A stretch of DNA of 64,000 nucleotides from Marinobacter sp. F4218. GTDB lineage: Bacteria > Pseudomonadota > Gammaproteobacteria > Pseudomonadales > Oleiphilaceae. This document shows positions 39,589-49,973 of this stretch, piece after piece. Location of the stretch: positions 434,001-498,000 of the forward strand of contig NZ_JAHZIL010000002.1 of assembly GCF_019443085.1 (NCBI RefSeq), in the 5' to 3' direction. Numbering within the stretch: position 1 is the first letter of the stretch; each line of letters starts with the position of its first letter. Both the position numbers and the translations under genes were made by a program. The notes beneath the pieces were generated by a model, which searched no databases, was not told where the DNA came from, and saw nothing but the letters and a program-made list of their open reading frames with translations.

Positions 39589-42120
39589 CTAGTTTCGCCA
39601 GAGCACTGCAGTATTCTCAAGCGGCAGATTCAGGCGCTCATCCCGTAGCCGTATCCTTGGCGTGTAGTGCCCTTCCGGTCGCGCTGGTACCGAACATTCG
39701 TAGGAATAGCCGTGTTCGGAACCAACCTGGGGGTGGTTCATGGTCATCATGTGGGTTTCTCTCGGGCCGAATTCCGAGGCTTCGGCAACAAGCTCAACCG
39801 CCACGAGCTGTTCCGGTATTCCATCCAGATAAACGTCCACGAAAAAGGTCTGTTCGTCGTTCGATTGCCTGGCTTCGACCGACGTGAACCGAAGTCTCCG
39901 CCACATCTGGGACACGTCCCGGTAGGTCTCAACCATGTCCCGGGCCGACGTGGGATTACGTCGGTTTCCCAGCTCCACCATGGGCAGGTAGAAGCTTTCG
40001 ACGTATTCGCGCACCATCCGGTTCGCCGAATAGGTTGCAGTCAGACCGTTCATGCTCGATCGGATGCGCTCAATCCAGCGCCCGGGATGGCCGTTGGCGT
40101 CGAGTTGGTAAAACTCCGGGATAATCTCTTTCTCCAGTAACTCATAGAGTTCGAGGGCATCTGAATGGTCGTGTGAATTAGAGGTGCTCAACTCTTCGAA
40201 CGTAGCGCCCGGGCGAATCGCCCAGCCGACCGAGTCATTCCATGCCTCGGCCCACCATCCATCGTATTGGGAGAGATTCAGGCCGCCATTGACCAACACT
40301 TTCATACCGCTGGTGCCACACGCCTCCCAGGGATGGCGGGGGCAGTTGAGCCAGACATCCACGCCCTGGATCAGTTGAGCCGCCACCCCGAGATCGTAAT
40401 CCTCAATAAAAACCACCTTGCCTTCGGCTCCAGGCAACCATGAGAAAGCTTTCCAGCGCCGAATCAGATCCTTACCACATTCGTCCTTTGGATGCGCCTT
40501 CCCCGCAAGGACAATCTGCAGCGGGTGATCCCGGTTGTTCAACAAAGCCAGGAGTCGGTCCGGATCTGACAACAGTAAATCCGGTCGTTTGTACTCCGTG
40601 AATCGACGGGCGAAACCAAGGGTCAGCGTTTCGTTATCCAGCAAAAGGCCGCAGGCGGCATCGGGATTGTTGCCCGGGGTATGTTCGCAGTGCTGGCTGG
40701 CTAGCCGTTGCCGAAGATAATGAACCAGACGGCGGCGTTGGGCCTGCCGCATGCTCAGCAGGTCCGAATCGGGAATGTCGCTTAATGGGCACGAACTTGG
40801 CAGTGGCCGACGCCAGCGTTCCTGACCACACGCCTTGGTCCAGAGTGCGTCGGATTCCAGCGAATCCCAGCTAGGCGTGTGGATGCCATTGGTGACGGAT
40901 TCGACCGGAATGTCGCACGCCGGCCAGCGGGGAAAAAAAGGCTGGAGGAGCGTCTGGGTAACTTTTCGGTGCATATTGCTGACGCCATTGATTCGCCCAC
41001 ACATGTTGAGTGCAAGCAACGCCATGTTTATGGACGCCTCATCACCCGCCCGCAGAGAGTGCTCTCCGCTGCTGCTCCCCAGGCCCATCAGCTGATCCAT
41101 CGTGAAGCCATACTCGTTCATCCACGGTGTGAGATACAGACGGATCAGGCCGGGCGGGAAATGGTCGAAGCCCGCCGCTACCGAGGTGTGGGTGGTGAAC
41201 AGGTTTGTTGCACGGGTCGCCAGACGGGCCGTCTCAAAATCGGTGGCGTGTTCGTTTTGCCAATCCAGGGCACGCTCGAGCAATGCAAACGCGCAGTGGC
41301 CTTCATTGATGTGGCAAATCGAGGGCGTGATTTCCAGTTGCCGCAACAGTTTCCAGCCTCCGATTCCCAACACTATCTCCTGCTGGAGACGTTTCTCGGA
41401 GTTGCTGCTGTACAGTTCACTTGTGATACCCCGGTCCCCCGGTTCATTGCGGGGATCATTGCTATCCAGGAGCAGCAGATCGCAATGACCCACGCGGGCC
41501 TTCCAGGCGCGCAGCCGGACTTGCCGACCCGGGAACGGTATGATGACCCTCACCCACTGCTCGTCGTCATTGGTAAGCGGTGTGAGCGGTAACATGCTGG
41601 GATCGTTGTAGGGGTAGAATTCCAGTTGCTGCCCTTCAGCCGTTACCGATTGCCGAAAGTAACCCTGCTGGTATAGAAGACCAACCGCCGTTACCGGCAC
41701 ACCCAGGTCGCTGGCCGCCTTGAGATAATCCCCGGCAAGCACGCCGAGCCCTCCGGAATACAGGGGCAGTGACTCGCTCAGGCCGTACTCCATACAGAAA
41801 AAGGCGACACCTTTGTCCAGCCGGCCCTGATATTCGTCCGAATACCAGGTACTGGTCCGCTCAAATTGGCGATGTGCCTCAACCTGTCGTTGGTAAAGTG
41901 CGAGGAAGGTCTCGTCGTTGGACAACGTATCCAGCCACTCACCGGACACGCTGTTGAGGACAAGCCAGGCATTGTGGGTGGCCTTCCACGTTTCCTCATC
42001 AATAGCACGCCACAGGCTGTCACTGCCGTGATGCCAACTCCACCTGAGGTCCAGGGCGAGGCTCGAAAGTTCCGTTAGCCCCTCGGGGATATGTCGTGGG
42101 TTGTAGGCTGCAATGGTCAC
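39589..42120 (-). CDS. glgP: Alpha-glucan phosphorylase with DUF3417 N-terminus (copy 1)
   Basis: 843 residues, GT35 family of the type with an N-terminal DUF3417 domain (about 1-130; 'LALDLRWSWHHGSD'). The catalytic core carries 'YSGGLGVLAGDYLKAASDLG' and the pyridoxal-phosphate lysine Lys607 in GTSGMK. It cleaves terminal alpha-1,4-linked glucose from glycogen or maltodextrin with phosphate to give glucose-1-phosphate. It lies apart from the second phosphorylase (51464-54016) and faces the opposite way. Sequence between the two is clearly diverged, so it is probably an old duplication or separate acquisition. Confidence 0.9.
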   Translation of the reverse strand: MTIAAYNPRHIPEGLTELSSLALDLRWSWHHGSDSLWRAIDEETWKATHNAWLVLNSVSGEWLDTLSNDETFLALYQRQVEAHRQFERTSTWYSDEYQGRLDKGVAFFCMEYGLSESLPLYSGGLGVLAGDYLKAASDLGVPVTAVGLLYQQGYFRQSVTAEGQQLEFYPYNDPSMLPLTPLTNDDEQWVRVIIPFPGRQVRLRAWKARVGHCDLLLLDSNDPRNEPGDRGITSELYSSNSEKRLQQEIVLGIGGWKLLRQLEITPSICHINEGHCAFALLERALDWQNEHATDFETARLATRATNLFTTHTSVAAGFDHFPPGLIRLYLTPWMNEYGFTMDQLMGLGSSSGEHSLRAGDEASINMALLALNMCGRINGVSNMHRKVTQTLLQPFFPRWPACDIPVESVTNGIHTPSWDSLESDALWTKACGQERWRRPLPSSCPLSDIPDSDLLSMRQAQRRRLVHYLRQRLASQHCEHTPGNNPDAACGLLLDNETLTLGFARRFTEYKRPDLLLSDPDRLLALLNNRDHPLQIVLAGKAHPKDECGKDLIRRWKAFSWLPGAEGKVVFIEDYDLGVAAQLIQGVDVWLNCPRHPWEACGTSGMKVLVNGGLNLSQYDGWWAEAWNDSVGWAIRPGATFEELSTSNSHDHSDALELYELLEKEIIPEFYQLDANGHPGRWIERIRSSMNGLTATYSANRMVREYVESFYLPMVELGNRRNPTSARDMVETYRDVSQMWRRLRFTSVEARQSNDEQTFFVDVYLDGIPEQLVAVELVAEASEFGPRETHMMTMNHPQVGSEHGYSYECSVPARPEGHYTPRIRLRDERLNLPLENTAVLWRN

Positions 42121-42147
42121 AGGGGCGTCTCGGACTGAAGAGTTAAA

Positions 42148-42918
42148 TCAGTGGGCGGTATACCCGCCGTCAATCACCAGTTCGCTGCCCGTCATAAAAC
42201 GGGACTCGTCCGAAGCCAGATAAACAATGCCCCATGCGATGTCATCGGGCTCGCCCATGTGGCCGAGAGGATGCAATGCTGCAGTGGCGCGTTTTGCCTC
42301 CTCAAGATCTTCCCCGGTGGATTTCAGATGGCCCTCGACCATCGGGGTCCAGATAAACCCGGGGTGAATGGAGTTAGCTCGAATTCGGTCCGGGGCGTAC
42401 AACATGGCATCGGTCTTGGTCATCAGTCGCACCGCCCCCTTCGAGGCATGGTAAGGCGGCACGTCGGGTGCGCTAATCAGGCCGTAAATCGAAGACAGAT
42501 TGATAATGCTGCCCTCGCCCGCCTTTTTCATGTGAGGAATGGCGTGCTTGGTACAGAAAAACACGCCTTTCACATTCACGTTCTGGACGCTATCCCACTC
42601 TTCTTCCGTTAGTTCGTGGGTGGGCTTGTTAGGGCCGGCGATGCCGGCATTATTAACCAGCACGTTCAGTGAGCCGAAATGATCGGCAACGCCATCGAGG
42701 GCTTCCTTGACCTGCTGCTCACGGCTGACATCGCAGTGCCAATAGGCTACATCAAGGCCTTTGCTGACGAGATTTCGAGCCAGCGACTCACCTTCGTCGT
42801 CCAGGCAATCGAGGATGGCAACGCTTGCCTCCTCTTCGGCCATACGCCTCACGGCTGCTGCACCAATACCATGAGACCCACCCGTAACCGCGGCTACCTT
42901 GCCCTCGAGCCTTTTCAT
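42148..42918 (-). CDS. SDR-family oxidoreductase
   Basis: 256 residues of the classical short-chain dehydrogenase type: cofactor motif TGGSHGIG, 'NNAG' strand, catalytic serine in 'NLSSIYG', Tyr-x3-Lys in YHASK, and C-terminal 'MTGSELVIDGGYTAH'. An Asp in 'AILDCLDDEG' near the adenine ribose suggests NAD preference. It resembles glucose 1-dehydrogenase/3-oxoacyl reductase-like proteins; the substrate cannot be set. A strong AGGAGG precedes the ATG. Confidence 0.88.
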   Translation of the reverse strand: MKRLEGKVAAVTGGSHGIGAAAVRRMAEEEASVAILDCLDDEGESLARNLVSKGLDVAYWHCDVSREQQVKEALDGVADHFGSLNVLVNNAGIAGPNKPTHELTEEEWDSVQNVNVKGVFFCTKHAIPHMKKAGEGSIINLSSIYGLISAPDVPPYHASKGAVRLMTKTDAMLYAPDRIRANSIHPGFIWTPMVEGHLKSTGEDLEEAKRATAALHPLGHMGEPDDIAWGIVYLASDESRFMTGSELVIDGGYTAH

Positions 42919-42939
42919 GACGGTCCTCCTTGAAAGCGA

Positions 42940-43302
42940 TCAATACACTTGGCTTTGTCGAACGGGAAAATATTCCACCGATCGGTGGTGCTGGCCGAGC
43001 CAATGGAGCAGCGAGGAGATGGTAAACGTATCGTTCTCCACGCCGTCAAAGTCCACACCGAGACCCTTGTCAGATATCCTTACAACGTGGGCCTTCAGTC
43101 TCCGGAAATGCCGCTCTTCCCGTTCTGGAAACCGGAATTCAATCTCAAGTGTCTGGTTCAGTTGAACATCGGAATAATCGGTCGCGATAAAAAGCCCCCG
43201 TTTGGAAGCATCCCGGATCTGCCCGGTCGCAACCGGCATGCCCCTTTTATAGACAAGCAATCCGAGTTTCCCAGGTACGCGCTTACTGAGTCTGTGTTCC
43301 AT
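42940..43302 (-). CDS. PilZ-domain protein
   Basis: 120 residues. The N-terminal 'RLSKRVPGK' supplies basic residues of the RxxxR motif, and 'DASKRGLFI' is the D/NxSxxG motif of PilZ domains, so cyclic di-GMP binding is plausible. It lies between the SDR and malQ on the same strand; GGGGAGG lies before the start. It may couple c-di-GMP to an unknown partner. Confidence 0.82.
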   Translation of the reverse strand: MEHRLSKRVPGKLGLLVYKRGMPVATGQIRDASKRGLFIATDYSDVQLNQTLEIEFRFPEREERHFRRLKAHVVRISDKGLGVDFDGVENDTFTISSLLHWLGQHHRSVEYFPVRQSQVY

Positions 43303-43416
43303 GAATCCTCCCCTGATGACTCAATGAATAACGGCAGTACTTTGGACAGTTATTGAACAGTTTATATCCAACTTTTTTCATCCACATTTTGATGTTGGTC
43401 AAAAACCATCCAGCAG

Positions 43417-44910
43417 TCATGTTAATCTTCCGTATAGTCCTGCAAGCTCCCGGGTACTGCCCGCGAGGCCGGGCGGAACCTCTCTCCAGTCCAGTTTCCA
43501 CAACCAGTTGTTTTCTATGGTGCCGGGTGTGTTGAAGCGCGCCTCGGAACCCAGTCCGAGCAGATCCTGCATGGGAACAATGGCAAGCCAGGACACCGAG
43601 CGAAAAGCCGCCTGGATTACCGGCCATGGCATGTGTTCACCGCTGGTTCCAAGATAGTGGTTTACGTAATGACGGGTGTGTTCATCCAACCCCCTGTACC
43701 AGCCAAGTGTCGTATCGTTGTCGTGGGTCCCGGTGTACACCAGATTGTTTCGTTCGTGGTTGTGGGTCAGATGGGGATTTTGGGGATTGCCGTCGAATCC
43801 GAACTGAAGAACAGTCATCCCTGGCAAATGAAATGTTCGTCGGAGCTGCTCGACCTCTTCACTGATTATGCCAAGATTCTCCGCCACCAGCGGAAGCTCG
43901 GGAAATGCTCGGAAACAGGCGTCGAGGAAGTTGCGGCCGGGGCCCGCGACCCAATATCCGTATCTCGGATTGGAGTCTTGAGCCGGAATCTCCCAGTAGG
44001 CTTCAAGCCCGCGGAAATGATCAATTCGGATAAGGTCGAAAAGATGGCGTTGGCTATCGAGTCTCTGTAGCCACCAGTTGTACCCTTCTTCGGACATCGC
44101 GTCCCAGTCGAACAAGGGGTTTCCCCAATGCTGTCCATCGGGAGAGAAATAATCCGGCGGGACGCCCGCAACCACCGTTGACCGGCCCTGGTTATCGAGT
44201 TTGAACAGATGCCGGTTGGCCCAGACATCGGCGCTATCGTGGGCAACGAAGATCGGAATATCTCCGAACATCCGGATATCCCGTTCGTGGGCGTAACGCC
44301 GAATAGCCTGCCATTGCTGATCAAACATGAACTGCTCAAAGCACACCCGCTGTATCGTGGGAGCAGCATTTTCGGCAAAGGCCCGAAGCGACGTGGTGTC
44401 TCGGTCCCGCAGTTCGGTTGGCCACTCCAACCAGTTCAGGCCGGGATTCCGCTCCCGTATGGCGGTGAACAACGAGAAATCATCCAGCCAGTGATCGTTG
44501 GCTGCCCGGTAGTCCAGGTAATGTCGGTAAGTTACGTTTTCCGGTTCATCCCTTGCCTGATCGAAGAATCTTTGCGCCGCGAGTTCAAAACAGGGGCGGC
44601 GGCCGGTCACCTGAGCTGCCTGGGCAAGTTCACTCTGCTCCAGCAGTCCCAGAGGAATGAGCTCGCTCAAATCCACAAAGTCGGGACTTCCTGCATGTGC
44701 GGACAACGACTGGTAGGGAGACAGATCGGCATGGGTCGGGCCTATGGGCAGGGTTTGCCAGACGCGAATCCCGGCGCTTGCAAGGAAATCCAGGAAATCC
44801 CGGGCACTTTGCCCAAGCACGCCCCATTCGCCCGGCAAACACGTGGGGTGCAGCAGGACGCCTGCCTTCCGTGTGCCCAGCAGGTCCGCGCCGGTTGCGT
44901 GTTCAGTCAT
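43417..44910 (-). CDS. malQ: 4-alpha-glucanotransferase (amylomaltase, GH77)
   Basis: 497 residues, usual for the short bacterial type. Catalytic residues are visible: nucleophile Asp in 'LIRIDHFRGLEAYW', acid/base Glu in 'VAENLGIISEEV', and the third Asp in 'THDNDTTLGWY'. It moves glucan segments between alpha-1,4 chains, feeding maltodextrins to phosphorylase. Its ATG overlaps the stop of the upstream GH57 gene (ATGA). Confidence 0.92.
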   Translation of the reverse strand: MTEHATGADLLGTRKAGVLLHPTCLPGEWGVLGQSARDFLDFLASAGIRVWQTLPIGPTHADLSPYQSLSAHAGSPDFVDLSELIPLGLLEQSELAQAAQVTGRRPCFELAAQRFFDQARDEPENVTYRHYLDYRAANDHWLDDFSLFTAIRERNPGLNWLEWPTELRDRDTTSLRAFAENAAPTIQRVCFEQFMFDQQWQAIRRYAHERDIRMFGDIPIFVAHDSADVWANRHLFKLDNQGRSTVVAGVPPDYFSPDGQHWGNPLFDWDAMSEEGYNWWLQRLDSQRHLFDLIRIDHFRGLEAYWEIPAQDSNPRYGYWVAGPGRNFLDACFRAFPELPLVAENLGIISEEVEQLRRTFHLPGMTVLQFGFDGNPQNPHLTHNHERNNLVYTGTHDNDTTLGWYRGLDEHTRHYVNHYLGTSGEHMPWPVIQAAFRSVSWLAIVPMQDLLGLGSEARFNTPGTIENNWLWKLDWREVPPGLAGSTRELAGLYGRLT

Positions 44911-46634
44911 GCGTTGTCATTCCGGTCGTGCCCCGGGCGCATGGTGCCACCGCGCTCGGGCGCGCCACTGCCCTGACTTAACTGCTGGAAGACGGAGGCC
45001 GGTGCCGGGTACCCAATCAGGTCATACAGGTTAACCAGATGTTTTCGATACAGGTGCTCAAAATCACTGACGATCTGGGCAGGATTGTAATCCCCGAACC
45101 ACCAGAACCAGTCCGAGCCCTCGCAGATCGCAAGCTGTAATTGTGCGGCCTCCTTCTGCTCGGCATTGAGACTTCCATTGTCCATTAACCGGTCATAATG
45201 GCACTTTGCCTCACACAGAAGCTCCCATGCGCGGTTCTTGTCCGGATCTCCTATCCAGGTTGAAAAGGTTCCGTATATCCAGCTGCCGGCAACCAGGTGA
45301 GGCAAGGTGACGGTCTTGCTGACCGGGTCCGCAACGAGATCCCGGTAGGTGGTGAGTCGCAGTGCCGGGTGGTTCTCTAACACCTCATAGAGTTCGTCCA
45401 GAAAGTGGAAACCGTTTTCCGGATAGTATTCCCAGGCGTTTTCACCATCCAGAATGACGGAAATAACGGAACGCGACTCCGGGTTTCCCTGGGCGGCAAT
45501 GTTTTCCATGTGATGGACCAGATCGCCCACGGCATCACTGGCATGCCAATCGGCGTAGGTGAATCCAATAAGGTCGGAAAGCCCGTCATCCCGGAAAAAA
45601 ACCGTCGCCGAAGTGTCCCCAAACCGATAGGGCCTGTGAATGCCGGCGTCCGGCACGGAACTGTCAGCCGTCCTCGCGTGGTGGATGCTGTTCCGGATCA
45701 CTGAATCACCGCTGGCTGTCCAGCTGAACCCGTGTGCATCAAGATATGCCAGGGTGGCCTGGCTCAGACCTCCCTCGGAAGCCCAGCACCCGGTTGGCTC
45801 AACACTGAAAAACCGGCGGAACACCCGCTTGGCCTGCTCGAGCTGCCAGGCCACGCGCAGGTCACCACCCGGGTAGCGTTCAAACGCGGGCAACACGATC
45901 TCGGGCATGGCCTCGCGGGCGGAGGCAAGCTCGATCAAAAGCGGCAACATGCTGTGAGTGTACGGGCTGACCGATAGCTCAACCTGCCCTATCTGAGCCA
46001 GATGGCGGTAACGGGGGCCTATGCCGGCCAGGATTTCGAAAATGACCTCCATCAGGGCACAGCGGTCGTCCCATGAAAACTGCCCCCCCTTTTCCTGGAG
46101 ACTCTGGACACAATGGTTTTCGCGCCTAATGGTCTCCCCCATCCAGCCTAGGTGATACCAGACCAGCAAATCCGTCAGCAGCATGGGTGACATATACCGC
46201 TGTATCGCTGGTTTCTTCCGATACAAGCCGGCAAGTTCAGCAAGTCGCGCGTAGGCGGGGAAGCGGTTGATGATCCGATCCTGATTGGCCCGGAGGCACT
46301 TTTCCATCAGGTCGAGAAACCCCGGGCTCCCTGGCTCCGGCAAGGTTTCCGCCACCAGCGCAGCGAGCAGCGGATCTCCGATCTCACCGGCGCCATGGCG
46401 CCAGCGCTCAATGTGCACAAGGTAGGTTTCGATCTGTTCCAGCAGAATCGGCGCAAAGTTAACCACAGCCCGGGCGTTCGGATGGGCTTCCAGATGCGCC
46501 GCCATGTCGCTGTAGTCCTTGATGGTGTGCAGATAAACCCAGGGAAACTGGAACTGTCCGGTCTGACAGTCCTGATACCCCGGCTGGTGCATGTGCCAGA
46601 AAAGCACCACAGGGGTCCGGCTGTCAGAGTCCAT
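44907..46634 (-). CDS. GH57 glycoside hydrolase
   Basis: 575 residues. The N-terminus '[13 protein letters not shown]' is the HxHxPY-type GH57 entry. The nucleophile is predicted in '[17 protein letters not shown]', and the acid/base in '[15 protein letters not shown]'. The family includes alpha-amylases and branching enzymes; the length and 'DGENAWE' version suggest an amylase-type alpha-glucanase. It starts 11 bases inside the end of glgC and ends overlapping malQ, so it is part of one transcription unit. Exact specificity not certain. Confidence 0.87.
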   Translation of the reverse strand: MDSDSRTPVVLFWHMHQPGYQDCQTGQFQFPWVYLHTIKDYSDMAAHLEAHPNARAVVNFAPILLEQIETYLVHIERWRHGAGEIGDPLLAALVAETLPEPGSPGFLDLMEKCLRANQDRIINRFPAYARLAELAGLYRKKPAIQRYMSPMLLTDLLVWYHLGWMGETIRRENHCVQSLQEKGGQFSWDDRCALMEVIFEILAGIGPRYRHLAQIGQVELSVSPYTHSMLPLLIELASAREAMPEIVLPAFERYPGGDLRVAWQLEQAKRVFRRFFSVEPTGCWASEGGLSQATLAYLDAHGFSWTASGDSVIRNSIHHARTADSSVPDAGIHRPYRFGDTSATVFFRDDGLSDLIGFTYADWHASDAVGDLVHHMENIAAQGNPESRSVISVILDGENAWEYYPENGFHFLDELYEVLENHPALRLTTYRDLVADPVSKTVTLPHLVAGSWIYGTFSTWIGDPDKNRAWELLCEAKCHYDRLMDNGSLNAEQKEAAQLQLAICEGSDWFWWFGDYNPAQIVSDFEHLYRKHLVNLYDLIGYPAPASVFQQLSQGSGAPERGGTMRPGHDRNDNA

Positions 46635-47889
46635 GGGGATAGTCCTGCCCGAGCAACTCGGGCGTTATCAGTACGACGCCTTTTGGCGACACGTAAAATC
46701 GCTTGCGGTCTTTTGCTTCGTCGAATCCCACCTCGGTACCGTCGGGAATCCGGCAGCCACGATCAATCAACGCCTTCCGAATACGGCAATGCCGGCCAAT
46801 CTCGACGTCCGGGAAAATGACGGAATCCCCGATCTCACTGTAGGAGTGCACCTTCACCTGCGAAAACAGCAGCGAGTTACTGACCGTGGCCCCCGAGACG
46901 ATACAGCCACCAGCGACCATCGAATCCACGGCGGTTCCACGCCGGTTTTCATCATTGAAGACAAACTTGGCGGGCGGCAGCTGCTCCTGGTAGGTCCAGA
47001 TCGGCCATTGGGAATCGTAAAGGTTCAGTTCCGGACTGACGCCAATCAACTCAAGGTTTGCCTGCCACAGCGCATCCACGGTTCCAACATCCCGCCAATA
47101 GGCCTCCTTGTTCTGGATCGGATCCCGGAATGGAAATGCCATCACCTTCAGCCGCTCGATAACCGACGGAATGATGTCTTTGCCGAAATCGTGGGAGGAA
47201 GAACTTTCCCTCCGATGATCGCGCATCAACTCCTCGAACAGAACCTTCGTGCTGAACACATAGATCCCCATCGAGGCCAGCGCCTTTCCTGGCTGGCCGG
47301 ACAGAGCCTTGGGGCACTCCGGTTTTTCAGCGAACTCAACGATTCGCATGTCGTCATCGACCGCCATCACACCGAATGCGGAGGCTTCTTCCAACGGGAC
47401 TTCGATGCATCCGACCGTTATGTCTGCCTCGCTCTCGACGTGGGCGGCCAGCATGGTGCCGTAATCCATCTTGTAGACATGGTCTCCGGCCAGAATGAGC
47501 ACATATTCGGGTTTGTGGCTGCGGATGATGTCCAGGTTCTGGAGTACTGCATCGGCGGTTCCCTCGTACCAGGAGGTCTCAATCCTCTGTTGCGCCGGCA
47601 GCAGTTCCACAAATTCATCCAGCTCGGCGCGCATAAACCCCCAGCCGCGCTGAATGTGCCGGATCAGGGAATGGGACTTGTACTGGGTAATAACGCCAAC
47701 CTGCCCTATGCCGGAGTTGATGCAGTTGGACAGGGGAAAATCAATGATGCGGAATTTGCCGCCAAAGGGCACAGCCGGTTTGGCACGCCATTTGGTGAGA
47801 TCGTGAAGACGAGAGCCTCTTCCTCCGGCAAGCACCAGTGCGAGGGTTTGCCGAGTGAGACGACTTACATAACGCTTGGCCGTTTGCAT
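46624..47889 (-). CDS. glgC: Glucose-1-phosphate adenylyltransferase
   Basis: 421 residues from the ATG at 47889, where AGGGAAG precedes on the minus strand; a longer frame to 47973 lacks a site. Motifs: '[15 protein letters not shown]' (nucleotide loop), '[20 protein letters not shown]', and C-terminal left-handed beta-helix ('[17 protein letters not shown]'). It makes ADP-glucose from glucose-1-phosphate and ATP, the committed step of glycogen synthesis. It is the first gene of the leftward unit glgC-GH57-malQ. Confidence 0.94.
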   Translation of the reverse strand: MQTAKRYVSRLTRQTLALVLAGGRGSRLHDLTKWRAKPAVPFGGKFRIIDFPLSNCINSGIGQVGVITQYKSHSLIRHIQRGWGFMRAELDEFVELLPAQQRIETSWYEGTADAVLQNLDIIRSHKPEYVLILAGDHVYKMDYGTMLAAHVESEADITVGCIEVPLEEASAFGVMAVDDDMRIVEFAEKPECPKALSGQPGKALASMGIYVFSTKVLFEELMRDHRRESSSSHDFGKDIIPSVIERLKVMAFPFRDPIQNKEAYWRDVGTVDALWQANLELIGVSPELNLYDSQWPIWTYQEQLPPAKFVFNDENRRGTAVDSMVAGGCIVSGATVSNSLLFSQVKVHSYSEIGDSVIFPDVEIGRHCRIRKALIDRGCRIPDGTEVGFDEAKDRKRFYVSPKGVVLITPELLGQDYPHGL

Positions 47890-48086
47890 AACTGCTTCCC
47901 TGAAAACCTTTTGGTTTTCCGTCGCGATGCCGGTCTCCGGTGGACACGGGGCCGGCACAATTTTGACGAGCATATTAAGATTAGAACAGTATCACTGAAT
48001 TATGACGTAGAATTGTTGCAGGTCATTTTTTGTCCACCTGCCATAACGTCCAATGGAACTTCCCTTGTCAGGAACGAGCGTGGTCT
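47890..48086. promoter_or_regulatory. Divergent control region between glgC and glgB
   Basis: 197 bp. A perfect stem AAAACC (47903-47908) / GGTTTT (47913-47918) with a TTTT loop sits next to the glgC ribosome-binding site. An inverted repeat GCAGGT (48018-48023) / ACCTGC (48036-48041) lies before glgB. For glgC a weak promoter TTCAGT-N16-TAATAT is seen on the minus strand; for glgB TTGACG (47963-47968) has only a poor -10. These are candidates only. Confidence 0.45.
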
Positions 48087-49973
48087 ATGGAAAGCCCCAC
48101 CCTGAGTGAGTTTGATCTGCACCTGTTCAGTGAAGGACGGCATTGGCACATCTACAACGTGCTGGGAGCCCACCTATGTTCATCCAAAGGGGGTGAGGGT
48201 GTTCGGTTTGCCGTCTGGGCCCCTCAGGCAAAAGCCGTCAGTGTCATTGGCGATTTTAACGCCTGGGAGGCGGGACGGGATGAGATGGCCTCCATTGGCG
48301 ATTCCGGTGTCTGGTCCTGTTTTATCCCCGACGTGAAGCCGGGCGCGTTTTATCGCTTTTGCATTACCAGTGCGAACGGACAAAAGCTGGAGAAAATTGA
48401 CCCCTACGGTCAGGCGTTTGAGATGCGTCCGGCCAACGCGGCCGTCGTGGTTGAGCGGGGCCACTTTGCCTGGCAGGACGGAGACTGGCTGGCCCGTCGC
48501 AGCCACTGGAACTGGCAGGAAGCGCCAATTTCAGTTTACGAGTTGCACGCGGCATCCTGGCGACACCATGGCTCCGGGCGATGGCTCACCTATCGGGAAC
48601 TGGCTGACCAGCTCATTCCCTACGTTCTGGAGATGGGCTTTACCCACATCGAGCTGCTGCCTGTTACCGAGCACCCACTAGATGAATCCTGGGGTTACCA
48701 GACCACCGGTTACTATGCTCCGACCAGTCGATTTGGTAGTCCTGATGACCTGCGTTATCTGATCGACAGTTGCCATCAGAAAGGTATCGGGGTGATTCTG
48801 GACTGGGTGCCAGGTCACTTTCCCACCGATGAGCACGCCCTGGCCCGTTTCGATGGCAGCGCCCTGTACGAACATGAGGACCCTCGCAAGGGCAAGCACC
48901 AGGACTGGGGCACGCTGATCTACAACTACGGACGCCATGAAGTTCGGAACTTCCTGATCGGCAGTGCCCTGTTCTGGCTGGACACCTTTCATATCGACGG
49001 CCTCCGGGTGGACGCCGTTGCCTCCATGCTGTACCTCAATTACTCCCGTAAAGAGGGAGATTGGGTTCCGAATGTACACGGCGGCCATGAGAATCTGGAG
49101 GCCATCGAGTTTCTTCGGGAGCTTAATCAAGTTTGTCAGCAACGTTTTCCGGGGACGTTGGTTATTGCGGAAGAATCCACGTCCTGGCCGGGTGTAACCC
49201 GTCCGGTCGAACTTGGCGGCCTCGGCTTCAACCTCAAATGGAACATGGGATGGATGCACGACACGCTCGATTACCTGCGCCAGGATCCGGTGTTTCGCCA
49301 GTACCACCACGACAAGCTTACCTTTGGTCTGATTTACGCGTTTTCCGAAAACTTCCTCCTTCCGTTATCCCACGACGAAGTGGTGCATGGGAAAGGCAGT
49401 CTTCTGAACAAGATGCCGGGAGACGACTGGCAGAAACTGGCCTCCCTGCGGCTTCTGTTCACCTACATGTTCACCTATCCAGGCGCGAAACTGTTGTTCA
49501 TGGGGGGCGAGTTTGGCCAGTTCCGGGAGTGGAGCGAGGCCCGGGAACTGGACTGGGATTTAATTTCCCGGCCCGAGCACAACGGTATCAGGAACCTGGT
49601 GCGTGACCTCAACCGCCTATACTGCCAGGATCCCTCGCTGCACCTCCGGGGATTCGAATCGGCCGGCTTTGAATGGATCGATTGTCACGATTCCTCGCAA
49701 TCGGTAATCAGCTATCTGAGACAGTCCCCCCACAACCGCACAGTGGTGGTGGTGAATTTCACTCCGGTGCCTCGCTACCACTACCGAATTGGCGTCCCGG
49801 AGGCCGGTCCCTGGCAAGAGATCCTGAACTCCGATTCCGAATACTATGGCGGCAGCAACGTGGGTAACCCGCTACCGATAACCGCGGAGGATGTTCCCTG
49901 GATGAACCGGGACTGGTCTCTTGAACTGACCCTGCCCCCGCTGGCTGCCGTGATATTGAGGCCAGCCGGATGA
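48087..49973 (+). CDS. glgB: 1,4-alpha-glucan branching enzyme
   Basis: 628 residues from ATG 48087, with AGGAACGAG upstream; the frame extends to 48030 but without a better start. An N-terminal CBM48 is followed by the GH13 core, with nucleophile Asp in '[13 protein letters not shown]', acid/base Glu in 'LVIAEEST', and the third Asp in '[14 protein letters not shown]'. It forms alpha-1,6 branches in glycogen. Its stop overlaps the glgA start by four bases (ATGA). Confidence 0.93.
   Translation: MESPTLSEFDLHLFSEGRHWHIYNVLGAHLCSSKGGEGVRFAVWAPQAKAVSVIGDFNAWEAGRDEMASIGDSGVWSCFIPDVKPGAFYRFCITSANGQKLEKIDPYGQAFEMRPANAAVVVERGHFAWQDGDWLARRSHWNWQEAPISVYELHAASWRHHGSGRWLTYRELADQLIPYVLEMGFTHIELLPVTEHPLDESWGYQTTGYYAPTSRFGSPDDLRYLIDSCHQKGIGVILDWVPGHFPTDEHALARFDGSALYEHEDPRKGKHQDWGTLIYNYGRHEVRNFLIGSALFWLDTFHIDGLRVDAVASMLYLNYSRKEGDWVPNVHGGHENLEAIEFLRELNQVCQQRFPGTLVIAEESTSWPGVTRPVELGGLGFNLKWNMGWMHDTLDYLRQDPVFRQYHHDKLTFGLIYAFSENFLLPLSHDEVVHGKGSLLNKMPGDDWQKLASLRLLFTYMFTYPGAKLLFMGGEFGQFREWSEARELDWDLISRPEHNGIRNLVRDLNRLYCQDPSLHLRGFESAGFEWIDCHDSSQSVISYLRQSPHNRTVVVVNFTPVPRYHYRIGVPEAGPWQEILNSDSEYYGGSNVGNPLPITAEDVPWMNRDWSLELTLPPLAAVILRPAG

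Noticed and set aside
40879..41592. 237-codon plus-strand frame opposite glgP copy 1
   Set aside because: No family features; the minus strand codes for a full GT35 enzyme.
47890..47973. 28-residue N-terminal extension of GlgC
   Set aside because: The extension would start in the glgB control region; family proteins begin near [15 protein letters not shown], and AGGGAAG fits ATG 47889.
46591..48105. 504-codon plus-strand frame opposite glgC
   Set aside because: glgC on the minus strand has all family motifs; the opposite frame is a shadow of GC-rich codons.
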